DNA of 64,000 bases from Drechmeria coniospora (Eukaryota; Ascomycota; Sordariomycetes; Hypocreales; Ophiocordycipitaceae), in the NCBI RefSeq assembly GCF_001625195.1, contig NC_054391.1, forward strand, positions 2,573,390 through 2,637,389, given 5' to 3'. The notes below the pieces were generated by a model. It made no database searches, was not told the origin of the DNA, and saw only the letters and a program-made list of their open reading frames with translations. Position numbers and translations under genes: made by a program. How positions within the stretch are numbered: the first letter of the stretch is position 1; every line of letters starts with the position of its first letter. Positions 33,685-46,529 of this stretch are shown here, piece by piece.

Positions 33685-36600
33685 TCGGAGGAAGAAATGG
33701 ACTGGGGGGTTCTTGGGCGTCGATCGCAACCTGGGGGCTCCGTCGGTTCGTTTGCTGGTTACCGGTGGCTGGACGTGCTCGGCGGCATGAACCCAGAGCT
33801 GAAAGTGTCTTGCACGGTGTACCATATGCCTATTGTTCTGGAGAGAAAGTCGAACAGGTGGCAGTCATGCACAATTCTACGGTTCTGCGGCGTTGACATG
33901 AATGCTCTGGTGTCCGGGCTCGCCAGCACGTGTGCCGTGCACTGCTTCGTAGCTGCGTCCCCTTGCCATTGTCTGTCGTCCGTCAGCTGAAGACGGATGT
34001 CGGAAAGACGACGTGATTCGATTCGCCAGCATGGCTAGTGTGAAGCGAGATCTAGCGGATTATTTCTGTCGGCTCAGATTCCGATTGAGCGGGTGTCATG
34101 AAGAGCACGAAGGATGCTCATTGATGTCATTCTACGGAGGCGGGTCCACGTCTCGCGCCTTGCACCAGTATGGCTTACGGGCCGGCACTGTCGGTTGCGT
34201 GCGAGAGTCATGTATAAATAAGTATGGTACGACGGCGGAGAAAGCTCGCTGAGAGCGATGCTGCGCCTCGAATGGAGGTCCCACCAACAACCCGGGTTTC
34301 CCACCGAGCAATGATGAAATTCGGGAAAAAGCAAAGGGGAGAGACGATGAAAAGGTAGCCACTGGAAAGGGCGAGGCTTACGCACGTTCCCAAGATGCCC
34401 GTCATCGATCCCTATGGCACATTTAGATAAGACGGTATGAATTATTAAAACGCTCCGTTCAATTTTTAATGTCTAATTCGTACCGAGGGCAAGTACTGTA
34501 TGTACAGTACAGCGTAACAAGTATTATGACCATTCCCGATGGCTAATTTTAGAACGAGCCTTGGTTCAGGTGCCACGTAGGTACTTGGATACAAGTACTG
34601 TACATGTCATGCATGTACTTCGTACTTAGGTACCTACCTGTACTGTAAGTCAGTACTCTGTACTCCGTATGTACTTAGAGTAATAGTTGTTCAACTAGGT
34701 GTACTAACAACAAGCATTACTCCGTACTTTGTAATAGTTGTACATGCACTGCGTGCTTACTGTGCAGTTCCGTTCCCGTTGGAACGAACAAAGCCGAGAA
34801 CCACGATTTACAGCACAGTATTCTGTGCAGGCTACTGTATAGTTGTATTCAGTAGTCCTCTGCATCACAGGTGGTGGGCAGGGTTTACCATGAATTTGTT
34901 GGTAGCCGTAGCTGGGATGCAATCTCGCAGCCATCAGTCAGTCACACCTACCGAGGTGCCTACCCACACTGTGCCTCGTACCACTTACATGTACACACTT
35001 ACAGTACGTTTATTTATGAGGCACGCCCATGTAAACTACAGCAAGTACAATTAGGTACCTACCTAGTGCCCTGCTAAAGGCTACAGTACATGCAACTACT
35101 ACCATGATGGCTTCAAGTACTTGCAACTACACATTCTTAATTGTACACATGCAATCGCCGTACAAGTTCTCTGTGCACTTACTGCGACCAACACCTACAT
35201 ACTTGTACTACCTCAAGTGAATACACGTACTTTCTAGTCATGGTTGTACAGTCCTTGCTTTGCATGCGGAGCATATGACATTAATACTCCGTATGGATGC
35301 AATGATATCCCCAATGAATATTGCATGTGGTATTACTCGTAAGGAAGTGCGCACCATCCAGACACAGGCATGCACTCTACGGCACGGAAAGCAGGTGAAC
35401 GTGGGCGCATGTTGCATGGTATGTCAGTACGTGTTTACTGTACATGTACGCCAATGTACTTGTTGAACTCCAGACGTGTGGTGGGTGCAGCCCGTATTAC
35501 CGGTACACCTCGATCGATTAGGTACCAGACAGCGCCAAGGCATGGCGGCGGTTAGGCACTAACCTGCTAATCTGGGCACCAAGATTCCAGACATTTGTGC
35601 AAGCATGCGCATGCCTCTACAGTACGGGCGCGTGTCATACTGCGGACATCTGGTCCTATGCCCGAGGACAACCAACCTGTGAAAATTCAGGAAGCCTTTT
35701 TGAAAATATACTTGCACACGAATAGCGATCAAGTAGCCTGCTGATTGTCACGAAATGTTGTCCTCCTCTTGAGCGTTGGAATAAACAGATGAAAAAGGCG
35801 AGGAGACGCGAAATCAGGTGAATGCAAGTTCCAGTCATGATTCACCACCTTTTCGTATCGATGGCTAAGCACACTAAGATGCTTGGCTTGTCCACCGAAA
35901 GGTGTGCGGCGCCGGTTCATTGCCGTACAAGTACTTGCAAGTACGTAAGGACAGGACAAGTGTACGAATGCGCGATACGTGCTGGTATCGATGCGAAATG
36001 TGCCCATACTTGATACTTACTTACTTGTGCTCCGTACGGAGTAATACAGCACATGTAGGTGTACTTGCACATGCCTGCCCAGGTACTAGCATAACAGTAA
36101 TACCAACTAGGTACTGTGATGGCCTTCAAATCTACGCGCTGGGCACTGGTAGGCAAGTGCACCTCCTGCAATGTATCGAGTGCTCCGACATGTATCAGTA
36201 CAAGGGCGTCCGGTTCGTCGGACGAGAAGTGCTGGCCGCCACAGTGACAAACGGATACGAGGGCTGGTGCATTGGCCCGCCATTCGGTGCAACCTCGCAT
36301 CCCCCATGATGGACGATGTCGAGCTCAGCCTACGGAGTACATACAAGTATTACTGTACAGTACTGTACTGTAAGTGCTTGTTCAGTGATATACGGCGTAC
36401 GGAGTAATACTGTGCTACTATTTCTACACCTTCAGTACGGAGTAAGTACATGTACTTACATCAGTACATGAAAATACAGTACAGTACCCACGCACGGTAC
36501 ATGGATACAAAGTTGGCGGTACTCCTTACAGGTAGTGGCGGTATGATCTGGTAATACCTAGTAGTGTTCGTACGGGCAGGTAAGTACTAGGTTAGTAGGT

Positions 36601-37257
36601 TCCTGAGGGCCTGGCAAACAGTGGCATGAGAAGCAATTTCTCCCGTAAAAGTACCTATTTCGTACCCGACCAGGCGACAATGCAGTCGGCCGAACCTATA
36701 CCCCATCAGGTCTAACACAACCAATGCACCCACCCACTCGTAAGCTCGTTCGCCATCCACCCCCCCCCCCCCCATAGGTCCCCGTTCCTACCGGTTGTTC
36801 CCTCCCACCTCGCCCGAAAGTCTTCTGGCCGCCCGGTTTTCTCCCTCCCCTGACCTGGACCATATCACGGAGAGATCCTCGATACAGCCGCTGGGTGACC
36901 CCATTTGCCCGTCGCACGTCTCTCGCTACTCGACCGTCGTATCGTATCCTGTCCTAAAATACCCTCGTTTTACGCTTCAAAGACCCTTCTCCTGCTCCCG
37001 CTCACTTACTCCCACTTCCGACCAAGTTGCCGCTGCGGTTCGTATGATTGTTTAGATCGGAGCATCGCGCCTCACCCGCGTCCCGCTCGGCCGGCGTCAT
37101 TTCCCCTTTTCCACGAGTCCCTCCCCGACGACGACGTAGAGCAATCGCCCACGACATTCGACAATCGTCCACCCGAAAAGCATCCATCGCCCAGCTATTG
37201 CCTTGGGCACTCACCGTTCCTTGATCACGATTGCGAGCCGACACGACAACCATCGCC
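33685..37257. other. Long intergenic region, GTAC-word-rich
   Basis: 3' flank of DCP2 to about 34400, then roughly 2.2 kb dense in GTAC words (34490-36600) with no supported gene, then a pyrimidine-rich leader (36750-37250) of the DUF7137 gene containing a C14 run at 36760-36773. Short frames have no similarity I recognise. Confidence 0.55.
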
Positions 37258-38169
37258 ATGCGTCCCGCCCAGTACATGGTGCCGTTGGCCCTGTGCCTCT
37301 CGTCCATGACGCCCATCGTGTCCGCGTCGGCCTGGCCAGGCTGGTTGCCTAGGCTGGACTCCCTGGTTGTCCGTGCCAACAACGACGACGCCGTCGACGC
37401 AACCGGTATGCCATCGGCCATGCCCAACCCTGTTTCCTCTCGTGCTTACGATTCTCCAGCGACGCGCACCGCCTCGGCGGCGGCCAAGACGGTCCAGCCG
37501 ACGAAAGGAACGGCGCGCGACCTCAACACGGCTGAGCCTACCAAGTCGGGCGACGTCAAGGAGACCGGCTCCTCAAAGGACACGAAAGAGACGGGCGCGG
37601 ACAAGAGCGGCGACGGCGGCGGACCCCGAACCACATTTGCCCCCGACGCACCGGCTGGCGGCGTCAGCATGCTGAGCCCGGCCATCATGACCCAGCCGAC
37701 TCCTCTTTACAAGATCAGCGACTATGTCACTTGGAGCTGGAATTACACCTCGTTGCTCGGCACGCCAACCGCCGTCGACATCCTCGTCAGCTGCACCCAG
37801 GCTGGCGTGGTGACCATTGCCTCCAACATGTCTTTCGCAACCTCGGTCAACTATGTTTGGGACACCAGGCTGCAGGCTGGCTCTGCGGAGAATCCTCTCA
37901 GGACCGACATGTATACCCTCATCATCAAGGCTTCCGACGCCGAAATAACCGACAGGCCCGAGCCTGGTTACCTGGGCACCTGGTCTGGCTTCCGATTCGG
38001 TCTCTACTCGGCCCGGCCTTATCAGCCCTTTTCGGAGTGGAAGTGTCCCGGCGTCTGCAGCGCCGCCTCCTCTCTGCCCGGCCACGAGGCTGTCCGTCTT
38101 GCCCTGACCATGAGTCTCCTCTCCCTCACAGCCTTTACCTGGTTTGTTGTCGGCCTCGGCTTGCCTTGA
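37258..38169 (+). CDS. DUF7137-type secretory or membrane protein
   Basis: A single-exon frame of 303 residues from the ATG at 37258 (the open frame extends upstream only from a TTG). Seen: a signal peptide (about residues 1-24, PAQYMVPLALCLSSMTPIVS), then a SAWPGWLPRLDSLVVRAN segment, a disordered S/T/K/D-rich linker (about 40-130) likely to be O-glycosylated, and a conserved beta-rich block (YKISDYVTWSWNYTSLLGTP, then DILVSCTQAGVVTIASNMSF, and PGYLGTWSGFRFGLYSARPY, WKCPGVC). A C-terminal hydrophobic helix (LALTMSLLSLTAFTWFVVGL) anchors it or serves as a GPI-like signal. The arrangement matches fungal DUF7137 proteins as I remember them; the function is unknown. Potential N-glycosylation sites NYT and NMS are present. 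Confidence 0.75.
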   Translation: MRPAQYMVPLALCLSSMTPIVSASAWPGWLPRLDSLVVRANNDDAVDATGMPSAMPNPVSSRAYDSPATRTASAAAKTVQPTKGTARDLNTAEPTKSGDVKETGSSKDTKETGADKSGDGGGPRTTFAPDAPAGGVSMLSPAIMTQPTPLYKISDYVTWSWNYTSLLGTPTAVDILVSCTQAGVVTIASNMSFATSVNYVWDTRLQAGSAENPLRTDMYTLIIKASDAEITDRPEPGYLGTWSGFRFGLYSARPYQPFSEWKCPGVCSAASSLPGHEAVRLALTMSLLSLTAFTWFVVGLGLP

Positions 38170-38667
38170 CCGGCTGGCCATGTTGTTCTCTGCTGCCGGA
38201 ATTGGTTGACGCTGCCGCTGTCGCTTTCGCGGCGGAGGAGGATTCTTACAGAATCACGCGTGGAGATGAAACTTGTCGACGCTATAATCGTGGGCCGTGC
38301 GTGGAGGCGTTGCGTCCGTCAGATTGACCCGATACCGGCTGTGGCAGTCGTGGGTGCGGATAAAAACTGCTTGGCTACGTCTTGGATTCCTTGGGGGGGG
38401 GTTTTTTTGGATCTTGTTCGTTTGGCTCGGGCGTTGGATATATTTGAATGCTCCTCCATCTATCGGGCGTGATTATGCTCACCATTTCCTTCAGAATATT
38501 AATATAATATTCCATACCAAATTAGGTCCTATATCCATGCGCAGCGCTCGCCGGCCCGTCATGTCGATGAAAATGGCCTCTGGATAACGGGGTACGGCCC
38601 TGGTGTCTACCGCCCCGGCCATCCCCCTCCACCACGGCAAGCGACTTGAGCAACGGCAACAAACTCG
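38170..38667. other. Convergent 3' flanks
   Basis: Spacer between the DUF7137 gene and the CDK11-type kinase gene, with a G8 run near 38393; no gene. Confidence 0.6.
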
Positions 38668-40191
38668 CTACAGCATATGCAACACGAACCCTGCGCCTCG
38701 CTCCTCGTTTTCTCTGCCCTGGAAGATGCTCAAATCCAGGTTGCTCAAGGCGGTGGCTGTCTGGCCTCTGGCCGGCGCATGCGGCTCAGGTCGCTTCCTG
38801 CGCTCCTGGCCCGCCTTGCTTGGAAAGGTGGGGAATAGGCTCTCCGGTTTCGGCTTCGGGTCTTGGTGGAAATATTCATGCTGAAGCATCTCCTTTGCCG
38901 AAGGGCGCCGGCTCGGGTCGAGGGAAAGGAGATCGCCAAGCAGGTTGGCGCCGGCGTTGGTCATGCCAGGAAACCGAGCGCGGACGAGAGAGGTTGCCGA
39001 CAAGGCCGTCGGCGGCAGCGAAAGGTTGCGCGCGTTCGGTAGTTTCCGAAATCCGGGCCACGAGGTTTCGCTGGGTATGCCGCAGAGCTCGATGATCTTG
39101 GTCAATTGAGTCATTTCGTTGCCCCCTTGCAGCAGCGGCTCTCGGGTAATCAGTTCACCGAATATGCAGCCGATGCTCCACATGTCGATGGCCGGCCCAT
39201 ACTCCCTCGCACCGAGGAGTAGCTCGGGAGCGCGATACCAGAGCGTGACGACGAGCTGGGTGAGCTTGGTGGGCAGAGGATCGCCGACGTATCGAGCCAT
39301 GCCAAAATCCGCAATCTTGAGCTGGCCGCGGTTGTTGAGAAGGAGGTTGGACGTCTTGAGGTCTCGGTGGAGAATCCATTTGTCGTGAAGATAGGAAACG
39401 CCCGAACTGAGTTGGAGAAGGAGCCTCTTGATTTCGGACGCGAGGAAGGGTTCGGGCATGTCCTCGAGAATACCTTTCAGGTCGTGCTCGACAAATTCGA
39501 GGACGAGGTATATGGAGCTGAGGGCAAGCATGAATCAATCAGTCAGCACATGGCTGGGAAGCAAAAGAACCGAGAGCAGGGTTGGACCTCACCTGTCTAG
39601 CGCCGATGAATTCGCCCCAACAACGACTTCTTCCAGGCCAACAACGTTCGGGTGGTGGCAGTCTTTCAGGATTTGAATCTCCCGGAGACCAGTCACGGGG
39701 AGGCCTGCGCTATCGTGCGGCTCGGTCTTCAACCGTTTGAGGGCCACGATCTTGCCCGTGGCCTTGCTCGTTGCCCGTGCGACCCATCCATAGGTGCCCT
39801 CCTCGATGTCGTTGAGCTTCTCGTAGAGTTCGACCTTTCGGCTCGTGCTCCAGCTGCCGGCCTCGAACCGAAGCATGTTCGCGGCCGGGTTCTGCTTCTT
39901 GCCCACGGAAGAATTCTCCTGTCCATCTCTATCGCGTCCTTCGGCCGGCTGCGGCTGGGGGGGGATTTTACGTCGCTTTGCATCTCGGCCAGCGTTGCCT
40001 TCTTCACATTGGGCATCACTGCTGCTGCTGCATGGCAAGGCTACATGGGCTGCGCGTGAATCGTCTCTCCTGAGCTGGTGCCCCTTCAACGCTTTGTTCC
40101 GTCGCTTCTCTTCTTTCTCTCTCCTGAGCCTCGCCTTAAGTTCAACATCTTCCTCGGTATCGGCCCATCTCGACTGGCCATTGCCGGCCAT
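38668..40191 (-). CDS. CDK11/Ppk23-type cyclin-dependent kinase (PITSLRE family)
   Basis: Two exons, 40191-39593 and 39517-38668, with a 75-bp intron (GTGAGG...CTCAG), give 482 residues. Fungal Ppk23/CDK11-like kinases associate with cyclin L and act in transcription or splicing-linked signalling. Seen: a charged, disordered N-terminus (1-120) with KARLRREKEEKRRNKALKG, then a kinase domain (about 123-420) with glycine loop EEGTYGWV, lysine K152 (ALKRLK), a PITSLRE-equivalent helix PVTGLRE (165-171), HRDLKTSNLLL, DFGMARYVG, activation segment [20 protein letters not shown], and CDK-type WSIGCIFGEL. PVTGLRE rather than PSTAIRE places it in the CDK10/11 group. The C-terminal 60 residues are basic and disordered, with a KAGQERRKRPEP nuclear-signal-like stretch. 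The first ATG in a strong context (GTCATGG) is 40191. Confidence 0.9.
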
Positions 40192-41556
40192 GACGACGGA
40201 GGAAAAGGTTGACCTCCCCTGGTAATTGAGCACGGAGGAACATGTGACAGACTTGGCCGAGGGTTCGATGGCAGTCTGAGGAAAGGCTTCGGGAATGCGA
40301 GGAGAAGCGATTGCGATTAATTCTTCAATGAATTGAATGGAACGCCGAAGGAGGAGGGGGGCGAGGAGAGCGACGAGGAAGTTCCATGGAATAAATGGAG
40401 CGAGTCCGACCAAGCTAAATGCCAACTATTCTCAGAGCATTCATAATTGGACACATCTTTGACGGACCCCACCCAAATGCTGCCAGAGGTCTGCTGTTAG
40501 TAATACTCCGTACTCCGTAGCCTTTTGTACTAATATTACTGCTGAAATGTCATTCAAACACCGACAGTAACTGCACATGGACATGTAGATCCTTGTAGTC
40601 TGCGGAGCAGAGGAGGCATCAGCCTACAGTACCTAGCTTGGAGGATACAAAGGCAAAATCCAGCCATGCAATGTAGGCGTTACTCTTTCCAAGAACCGAT
40701 TGTATCGTCTCAATATATACGGAGTACATGCTTGAGCTTTAATCAACTGGTGGTAATTAGAGCAATTAGGCAACTGCATGTACAGTGGTACAGTGTACTG
40801 TAATAGGTAGGTAGTTAGGTAAGTAGTACCTAGTAGTTGTACGTATGTACTGTAGTAGACAGAGTACAGGTGTAGTTGAACATGTACAGTACACTCCTTC
40901 GCCATGGCATTTTGGCCATAATATTGAGGTGCCAAGTACATAAGCACAAGTACACTCTACTTTTACGATGGTACTCCGTACTGTACTTACAACTACTCGT
41001 ATAGAGGGGTACGCCATGACGATCATCACCCTGAATCAATTCACGACAACTGGTAAGGCTCTGTTCCCAATCCATTGGGCAGGTCAATCTTTATTTCACA
41101 AAACTCAACTGCATGTCTCCTAACGCCTGCCTCAGCTACTACCTGCCTTGTCACGAAAGCGTCGAGGACGGGCAGCTGCTTTGCAACGACACCACCTTGC
41201 AGGCCAGTCGAATCTAAGCCGGAGCTCCCATTCCACAATCATTCATTCGGCGAGACTCTGTCCAGGGGGCCCTTGCAGACATCAGCTCTCCTTTCCACTG
41301 CCCGCATATAGCTGTGTGAGTGTCCCCGGACAACAAAATAGAAGAAGTAAGTAGATGGATCCTGCTCCGTACGCCCTTTTGGATGCGAGACAAACAAAAC
41401 TGCCGTCGCCCCGCAACTCCACCAAGACCTAGGCATCAAAAGGCTACACCTCTTCGGCTCACTGTACTCCGAAGCCAGTGCCTGCCAATACCATGTGCAG
41501 ATGGCAAGCAATATTTCAACGGTTGGGCTAACTTCTGATAGGGCAAACACTCCATC
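40192..41556. other. Divergent promoter region with GTAC words
   Basis: Shared upstream region of the CDK11-type gene (minus) and NAE1 (plus). GTAC words from about 40500 to 41000. No gene seen. Confidence 0.55.
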
Positions 41557-43481
41557 ATGACCGGGGTCGTGGCCCAGGCAGAGCCTGACGTAGACCTACT
41601 GCACAACCCTTCCGACAAGGAGCGCAAGTATGACCGCCAGCTGAGGCTCTGGGCCAATTCTGGGCAAGCCGCTCTCGAGTCCGCCAATATTCTCCTCGTC
41701 AACTCTGGGTCCGGCACGGTAGGCGTCGAGGCACTCAAGAACCTTGTCCTTCCTGGTGCGCCCTCCCCAACCAACACCCCTACGCAAGCTTCCCGAGCTC
41801 AACCGAGGATATCATTGCAGGCATCGGACGGTTCACCATCGCAGATGCGGCAATCGTATGTGATGCCGACCTCGGTGTCAACTTCTTCCTCGACGAATCC
41901 TGCTGCGGCAAGTCGCGGGCCGAATGCTGCACCCAACTTTTACGGGAGCTAAACCCGGAAGTGGTGGGCGACTGGTATCCAAGAACCAAGGTGGGAATCG
42001 TCGCCGTCCTCAACTTGGCGTCTCGCCCCCACCTTCATGGTAGCGAAAAAGCTAATGCTTGGAACAGGAACAAGCTGAGTCTCGTGGTCCATTGCATCTC
42101 CAGCAGCTGCTCGAGTCGTCAGATGCCTTCACAGTCATCCTCTACACACTCCCCTTGGCCGCGGACCAGATCGCCCTCCTTCAATCATACGCACGCGAGC
42201 ATGGCACGCCCCTGGTGTCTGTCCACTCCGTCGGCTTTTACTCATTCTTCAACGTGTCCTTCGCCGGCACTGTTCCCGTCGTGGAGACGCATCCGGACGA
42301 GACGGCGAGCACGGATCTCCGGCTTCTCAGCCCATGGCCGAAGCTTTCTGCATTTTCACACAACTTGACGAAAAACATGGAAAAGCTTGACAATCATGAG
42401 CATGGCCACTTGCCTCTTGTTGCCATCCTGCTGCACTATCTTGCTCTGTGGAAGCAGGCCCATGGTGGAGCATATCCGTCGAGCTACGCAGACAAGATTG
42501 CGTTCCGTAAGTCGGTCTCGGACGCCATGCGGAGGGACAACCCTGAAGGTGGAGAGGAAAACTTTGAGCAGGCCATCGCTGCTGTCATGCAACATGTTAC
42601 TCCGCCATCCCTGCCAAACTCCTTGCGCCAGGTGTTCAACTACCGCCATGGGGACGAGGTATGTCAATTGACGGCGGTGGGCTCGTGGATCTCACCTGAT
42701 CGTCGGACAGGTCAGTCTGACGTTGGGTCGTTTTGCAGAACCTTAGGTCCAACTTCTGGGTGATTTCCCAAGCAGTTCAGCAATTCTACCATGAGCACCA
42801 ACAACTTCCTTTGCCGGGTGGTCTGCCGGACATGAAAGCCCAATCAAACGTTTATGTCGACCTCCAGACCATATACAAGGAAAAGGCTCGACAAGACGCC
42901 TGTGAGGTCTTGGCTGTGGCTCGGACCATACCTGGGGGGGGTCAAATCGGGCTTGAAGAGGTCGAGATATTTTGCAAAAACGCCAAGTTTCTCAAATTGG
43001 TCAACCCGGTGGAGATCCGGGACCCATGCCTCGAGCATATTGTCGGTGAGGCTTATAAACGACCCATTGCATCTTGATCTGCCTTCACGCTGTGTCGGCG
43101 CTAATATTGACGTTGTGCCGGGTAGAGAAAGAGCTCGAGAAGGACGAAATGGCAGCCAGCGGCGGCCCAGACATGCCAAGATCACTGGTCCCTCTCTATC
43201 TTGCCCTCGTCGCAACTTCACATGGCTCGGCAGCCTCGGCATCGGACATTGTTTCCTCCATTGTTCGACGTGCTCCAGTCCTGCTGGGCAACGAGAGGGT
43301 GGCAGAGGTGGCCGCTGAGGTGTCAAGGGCCGCTGGCGGGGAGCTCCACACCATTTCGGCCTTCACCGGGGGCATGGTGGCTCAGGAAATGATCAAGATT
43401 ATCACGAAACAGTACATCCCTATTGACAATACGTGCGTCTTTGACGGAATTCAGAGTCGGTGTCAGGTGATTCGGCTATAA
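41557..43481 (+). CDS. ULA1: NEDD8-activating enzyme E1 regulatory subunit (NAE1/ULA1)
   Basis: Five exons: 41557-41755, 41821-41990, 42068-42658, 42739-43045 and 43126-43481, all in frame, encode 540 residues. With Uba3 it forms the E1 that activates NEDD8/Rub1 for cullin modification. Seen: the E1-like Rossmann start ([20 protein letters not shown], then [20 protein letters not shown]), [20 protein letters not shown], and [13 protein letters not shown]. After the helical insertion it ends with [18 protein letters not shown] segments and [20 protein letters not shown], the typical second half of the fold, followed by [12 protein letters not shown]. It lacks the ATP-site and catalytic-cysteine features of full E1s, as expected for the APPBP1-type regulatory partner. 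The second exon begins 2 bases into a glycine codon restored by the splice. Confidence 0.93.
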
Positions 43482-45243
43482 GGGGTACCGACATGTAGGT
43501 ACATGTAAGTGTGGGCGATTCAATGGTGAGGGACTACTGTAGTTTCAAGCATAGAGATGAAACATTGCAGAGTACTCTGTAAATTCAGCCCAATTTCCAG
43601 CACATGATGTCCGTTCATTTGGGACGTGTACATGTGTCGGTGGCAGTGGCGTGAGCTTGGAACGTGGCTTCGCCATGTACGTGCTTTGGTAGGGGTGCAG
43701 GCAAAGTTAGTAAAGTCGAGAAAAGGCTTCCTGATTCACCTCTGGATTGTATAAAGCGTCGGCCCATGCTTCCGCCAGGGCCCTGAAATAACCTGCACAA
43801 CATGTGGATCGTCAGGACTTGTCAAAGTTGCCAATGATGCCTTTCCGGGGCCAGGCCGAACCCAGGAAGCGACGAAGCTATCGTATATCGAGTGTCATCA
43901 CTCGGTGTTCAAGGTCAGGTGGGCATATACATGTCTGTGCTCGCGCTGTCGTAGGTCGCTATCCGTCGGAGATACCCATGTGTGGATAGACTGATATCCT
44001 GCCGTTGCTGAAGCAACATCCAGGACGATACTTCGAGGCCATCACTATGATGCCACACGACAGCGCCTATAGCACCAGACCCGCCTTTCGGGCAAAAAGC
44101 TGGATGTGATTGTATCAAGATATTAATTAGTTATCACGCCCACCAACGCTTGTCACCCTTGTGGCCTGCCCTCGCAGCAAATATTAGCCATCAAATGTTC
44201 AGTACAGGGTAGGGTAATGATTGCTGTGGTTGATGAGGTCATCAAGGGAGGGCGGGGGCAGTGGGTTTGTTACTAGCATTGTTAGTTGCCGAAAGCTGAG
44301 CCTGGTCTGCCTGCAAAAGCACTTTAGTTACTGCAATAACACTGCTGTAATACTGGATACTGGGACCCCGCTACACCGTCAACAGCGCCAACATGCCCAA
44401 AAGATAAGGCTGCACCGATGATAGCGGCAGGATCATATTAGGTTGTAGAATTGACGGCAGAGAGCTTGCTGTATCAGAACTGCATGCCCCGAACAGCTGG
44501 TGACTTGTACCACCAGTAGTCTTGCGACAAGAGCCGAGTCTTGTTTGTGTTGAGGGCATTGCCTGTCAGAGTACTACTTGGAACAAAACCAACAGTTTCT
44601 AATGCGGCATCGACAGGAGCAATTGTGCCCAACTCTGACCAACCACTTGAGCTACAACCCTTCCGACGATAAAAAAATAACCACTGGAACATTTGCTGCC
44701 AGTTCCCTGCCAAGTAGGTATTTTACAGGCAGTGTCTATTGACGTATGGCCACTCGTACGATGTGCATTCATACTCTTCGGGGTGGCAGTAGGATGCTCC
44801 AAAGGCAAAGAATACTAGTCCTAAAAACGATAATAATGGCAATTATTAAGGATAGTTCCATGCTCACAGCTCCCACCAACCTTGCGGCTATGTCAGAGTG
44901 CTAAAATGAAAGAAGGAATTGCTAGATTGCTTGCGTCGGCGTGGTGCGTATTCTGGCGGTCATTTACGTACCGTGTGGTGGTGTATGTAAGTATATTTTT
45001 CTAGCATATGCGACAACCAAGCCGGTTCCGTACACTAACTAATATTACGACGCTTGGTCCTACGACACCACCCACACTGCATTCGTCACCACCATCACAG
45101 CCAGCACCAGCTCACATCAACATCTAGCTCCGCCCGCTCGGCTCCCGCAACGACCGGCGACATCTCTTGCTGCATGAGGACCTGACGTGCATTCGCGCGA
45201 GGCATTTCGCGTCCTCGAGCGGTCGCCTTGCCCTCTGGCTCCG
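43482..45243. other. Intergenic between NAE1 and SWD2
   Basis: NAE1 3' flank, then 1.6 kb without a supported gene. Minus-strand fragments at 44371-44808 (for example ETVGFVPSSTLTGNALNTNK) read like protein but match no family I can name; they may be a relic. SWD2 leader from about 45060. Confidence 0.45.
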
Positions 45244-46529
45244 ATGGACGTCGTCGATCGCTCGGAGCGGAACGGACCATCGCTCAACATCAACAGAACG
45301 CTCAACAGCAACCCGCTCGTGTCAAACCTCAGCGATGTCATATCGACGTTTCGTCCAACAAAGGTAGCTTCTTCATTACTTCAGTACTGCCCCTAAGCAA
45401 ACGAAACGAGCCGCTGAAACTTGGTGGCAGCTGCTGCGTCGCGACGATGTCAAGGACGGCCGTCCCCAACCTCACGTCCTTTCTATGGATTTCGACGACG
45501 CAGGGGAGCTCCTCATGACGTCGGCCAGCGACGAAACTATACAGATTTACAACGTCAGAGAAGGGCGGCATCAGAAGAGTTTGCTGAGTAAAAAGTACGG
45601 CGTCAAGCTGGCCAAGTTCACACACACCAGCTCCAGTATAATATACGCGAGCACGAAACAGAACCGTGAGCAAATGCACCTTTTACACCGCTCCCAACAG
45701 CGGGTGATGGATCGAAGGGCGCGGCTCGCTGACTCCCTTAGATGCCATACGGTATCTTGCTACGCACGACAATTCTTTCATCCGATACTTTGAGGGTCAC
45801 GACGACAACGTTACCTGCCTTGCCGTTCATCCTGGCACCGACAATTTCATCTCGTGCTCGCAAGACAACTCCGTCCGCCTCTGGGACACCCAGACCAAGC
45901 ATTGGCAGGGACAGTTGCTGCTCCGCAACCCTTCCCTTGCCGCGTATGATCCATCGGGCACCGTCTTTGCCATCGCTTGCCCCGGCAGCGGTACGATTCT
46001 TCTCTACGACGCGCGAAATTACGACAAAGCCCCATTTGCGACCGTTGATGTAGTAGAACAGTGCCGCGGCATCGATCCGCAGCACGTCATCAACGGATGG
46101 ACAAAGCTCGAGTTCTCCAATGATGGCAAGTCGCTCCTTGTAGGGACCAAAGGAAACGGCCACTTTTTGCTCGACGCCTTTGAGGGAAATCTCAAGGCGT
46201 ATCTGCACATGCCTGGTGGGGGAACCAGGCGGCCCGGCGAGGCGGCAACCACGATCAACGGCGGCGCTGCCACCAACTCGACCGACGCGGATTGCAGCGG
46301 GGACTGCTGTTTTGCCCCCGACGGACGATTTGTCATAAGCGGAAGATCCAGCCAGGATGTGTTAGTTTGGGACACGCTGAGGCCAACGCCAGAGAACAAG
46401 ATGATGGAGCCGTCATGTACGCTGCCAGACAAGAGGCCGGCGGCTGTCGTGGCATTTAACCCTCGCTTCAACTTCTTCGCCACGGCAGATGAAGATCTAG
46501 TTCTCTGGTTGCCAGATCCCCATGTATAA
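45244..46529 (+). CDS. SWD2: WD40 subunit Swd2 of the Set1/COMPASS complex (start region frame-broken)
   Basis: Swd2 is a WD-repeat protein of COMPASS (H3K4 methylation) and of the cleavage and polyadenylation machinery. Segments: 45244-45363 (MDVVDRSERNGPSLNIN..., ending STFRPTK), about 45398-45665, and 45742-46529, giving about 391 residues. Later parts are clear: LLMTSASDETIQIYNVREGR, LSKKYGVKLAKFTHTSSSII, YLATHDNSFIRYFEGHDDNV, NFISCSQDNSVRLWDTQTK, LEFSNDGKSLLVGTKGNGHF, and the C-terminus FNPRFNFFATADEDLVLWLP. The second intron (GTGAGC...TTAG) is normal. The first junction is not: between STFRPTK and QTKRAAETWW there are only 34 bases (45364-45397), starting GTAG and ending CTAAG, too short for a normal intron and frame-breaking if read through. 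This may be a micro-exon problem, a sequence error or a real lesion. Confidence 0.85.

Noticed and set aside
44371..44808. Protein-like minus-strand fragments between NAE1 and SWD2
   Set aside because: They read like protein but in broken frames with no family I can name; insufficient for a call, though a relic is possible.
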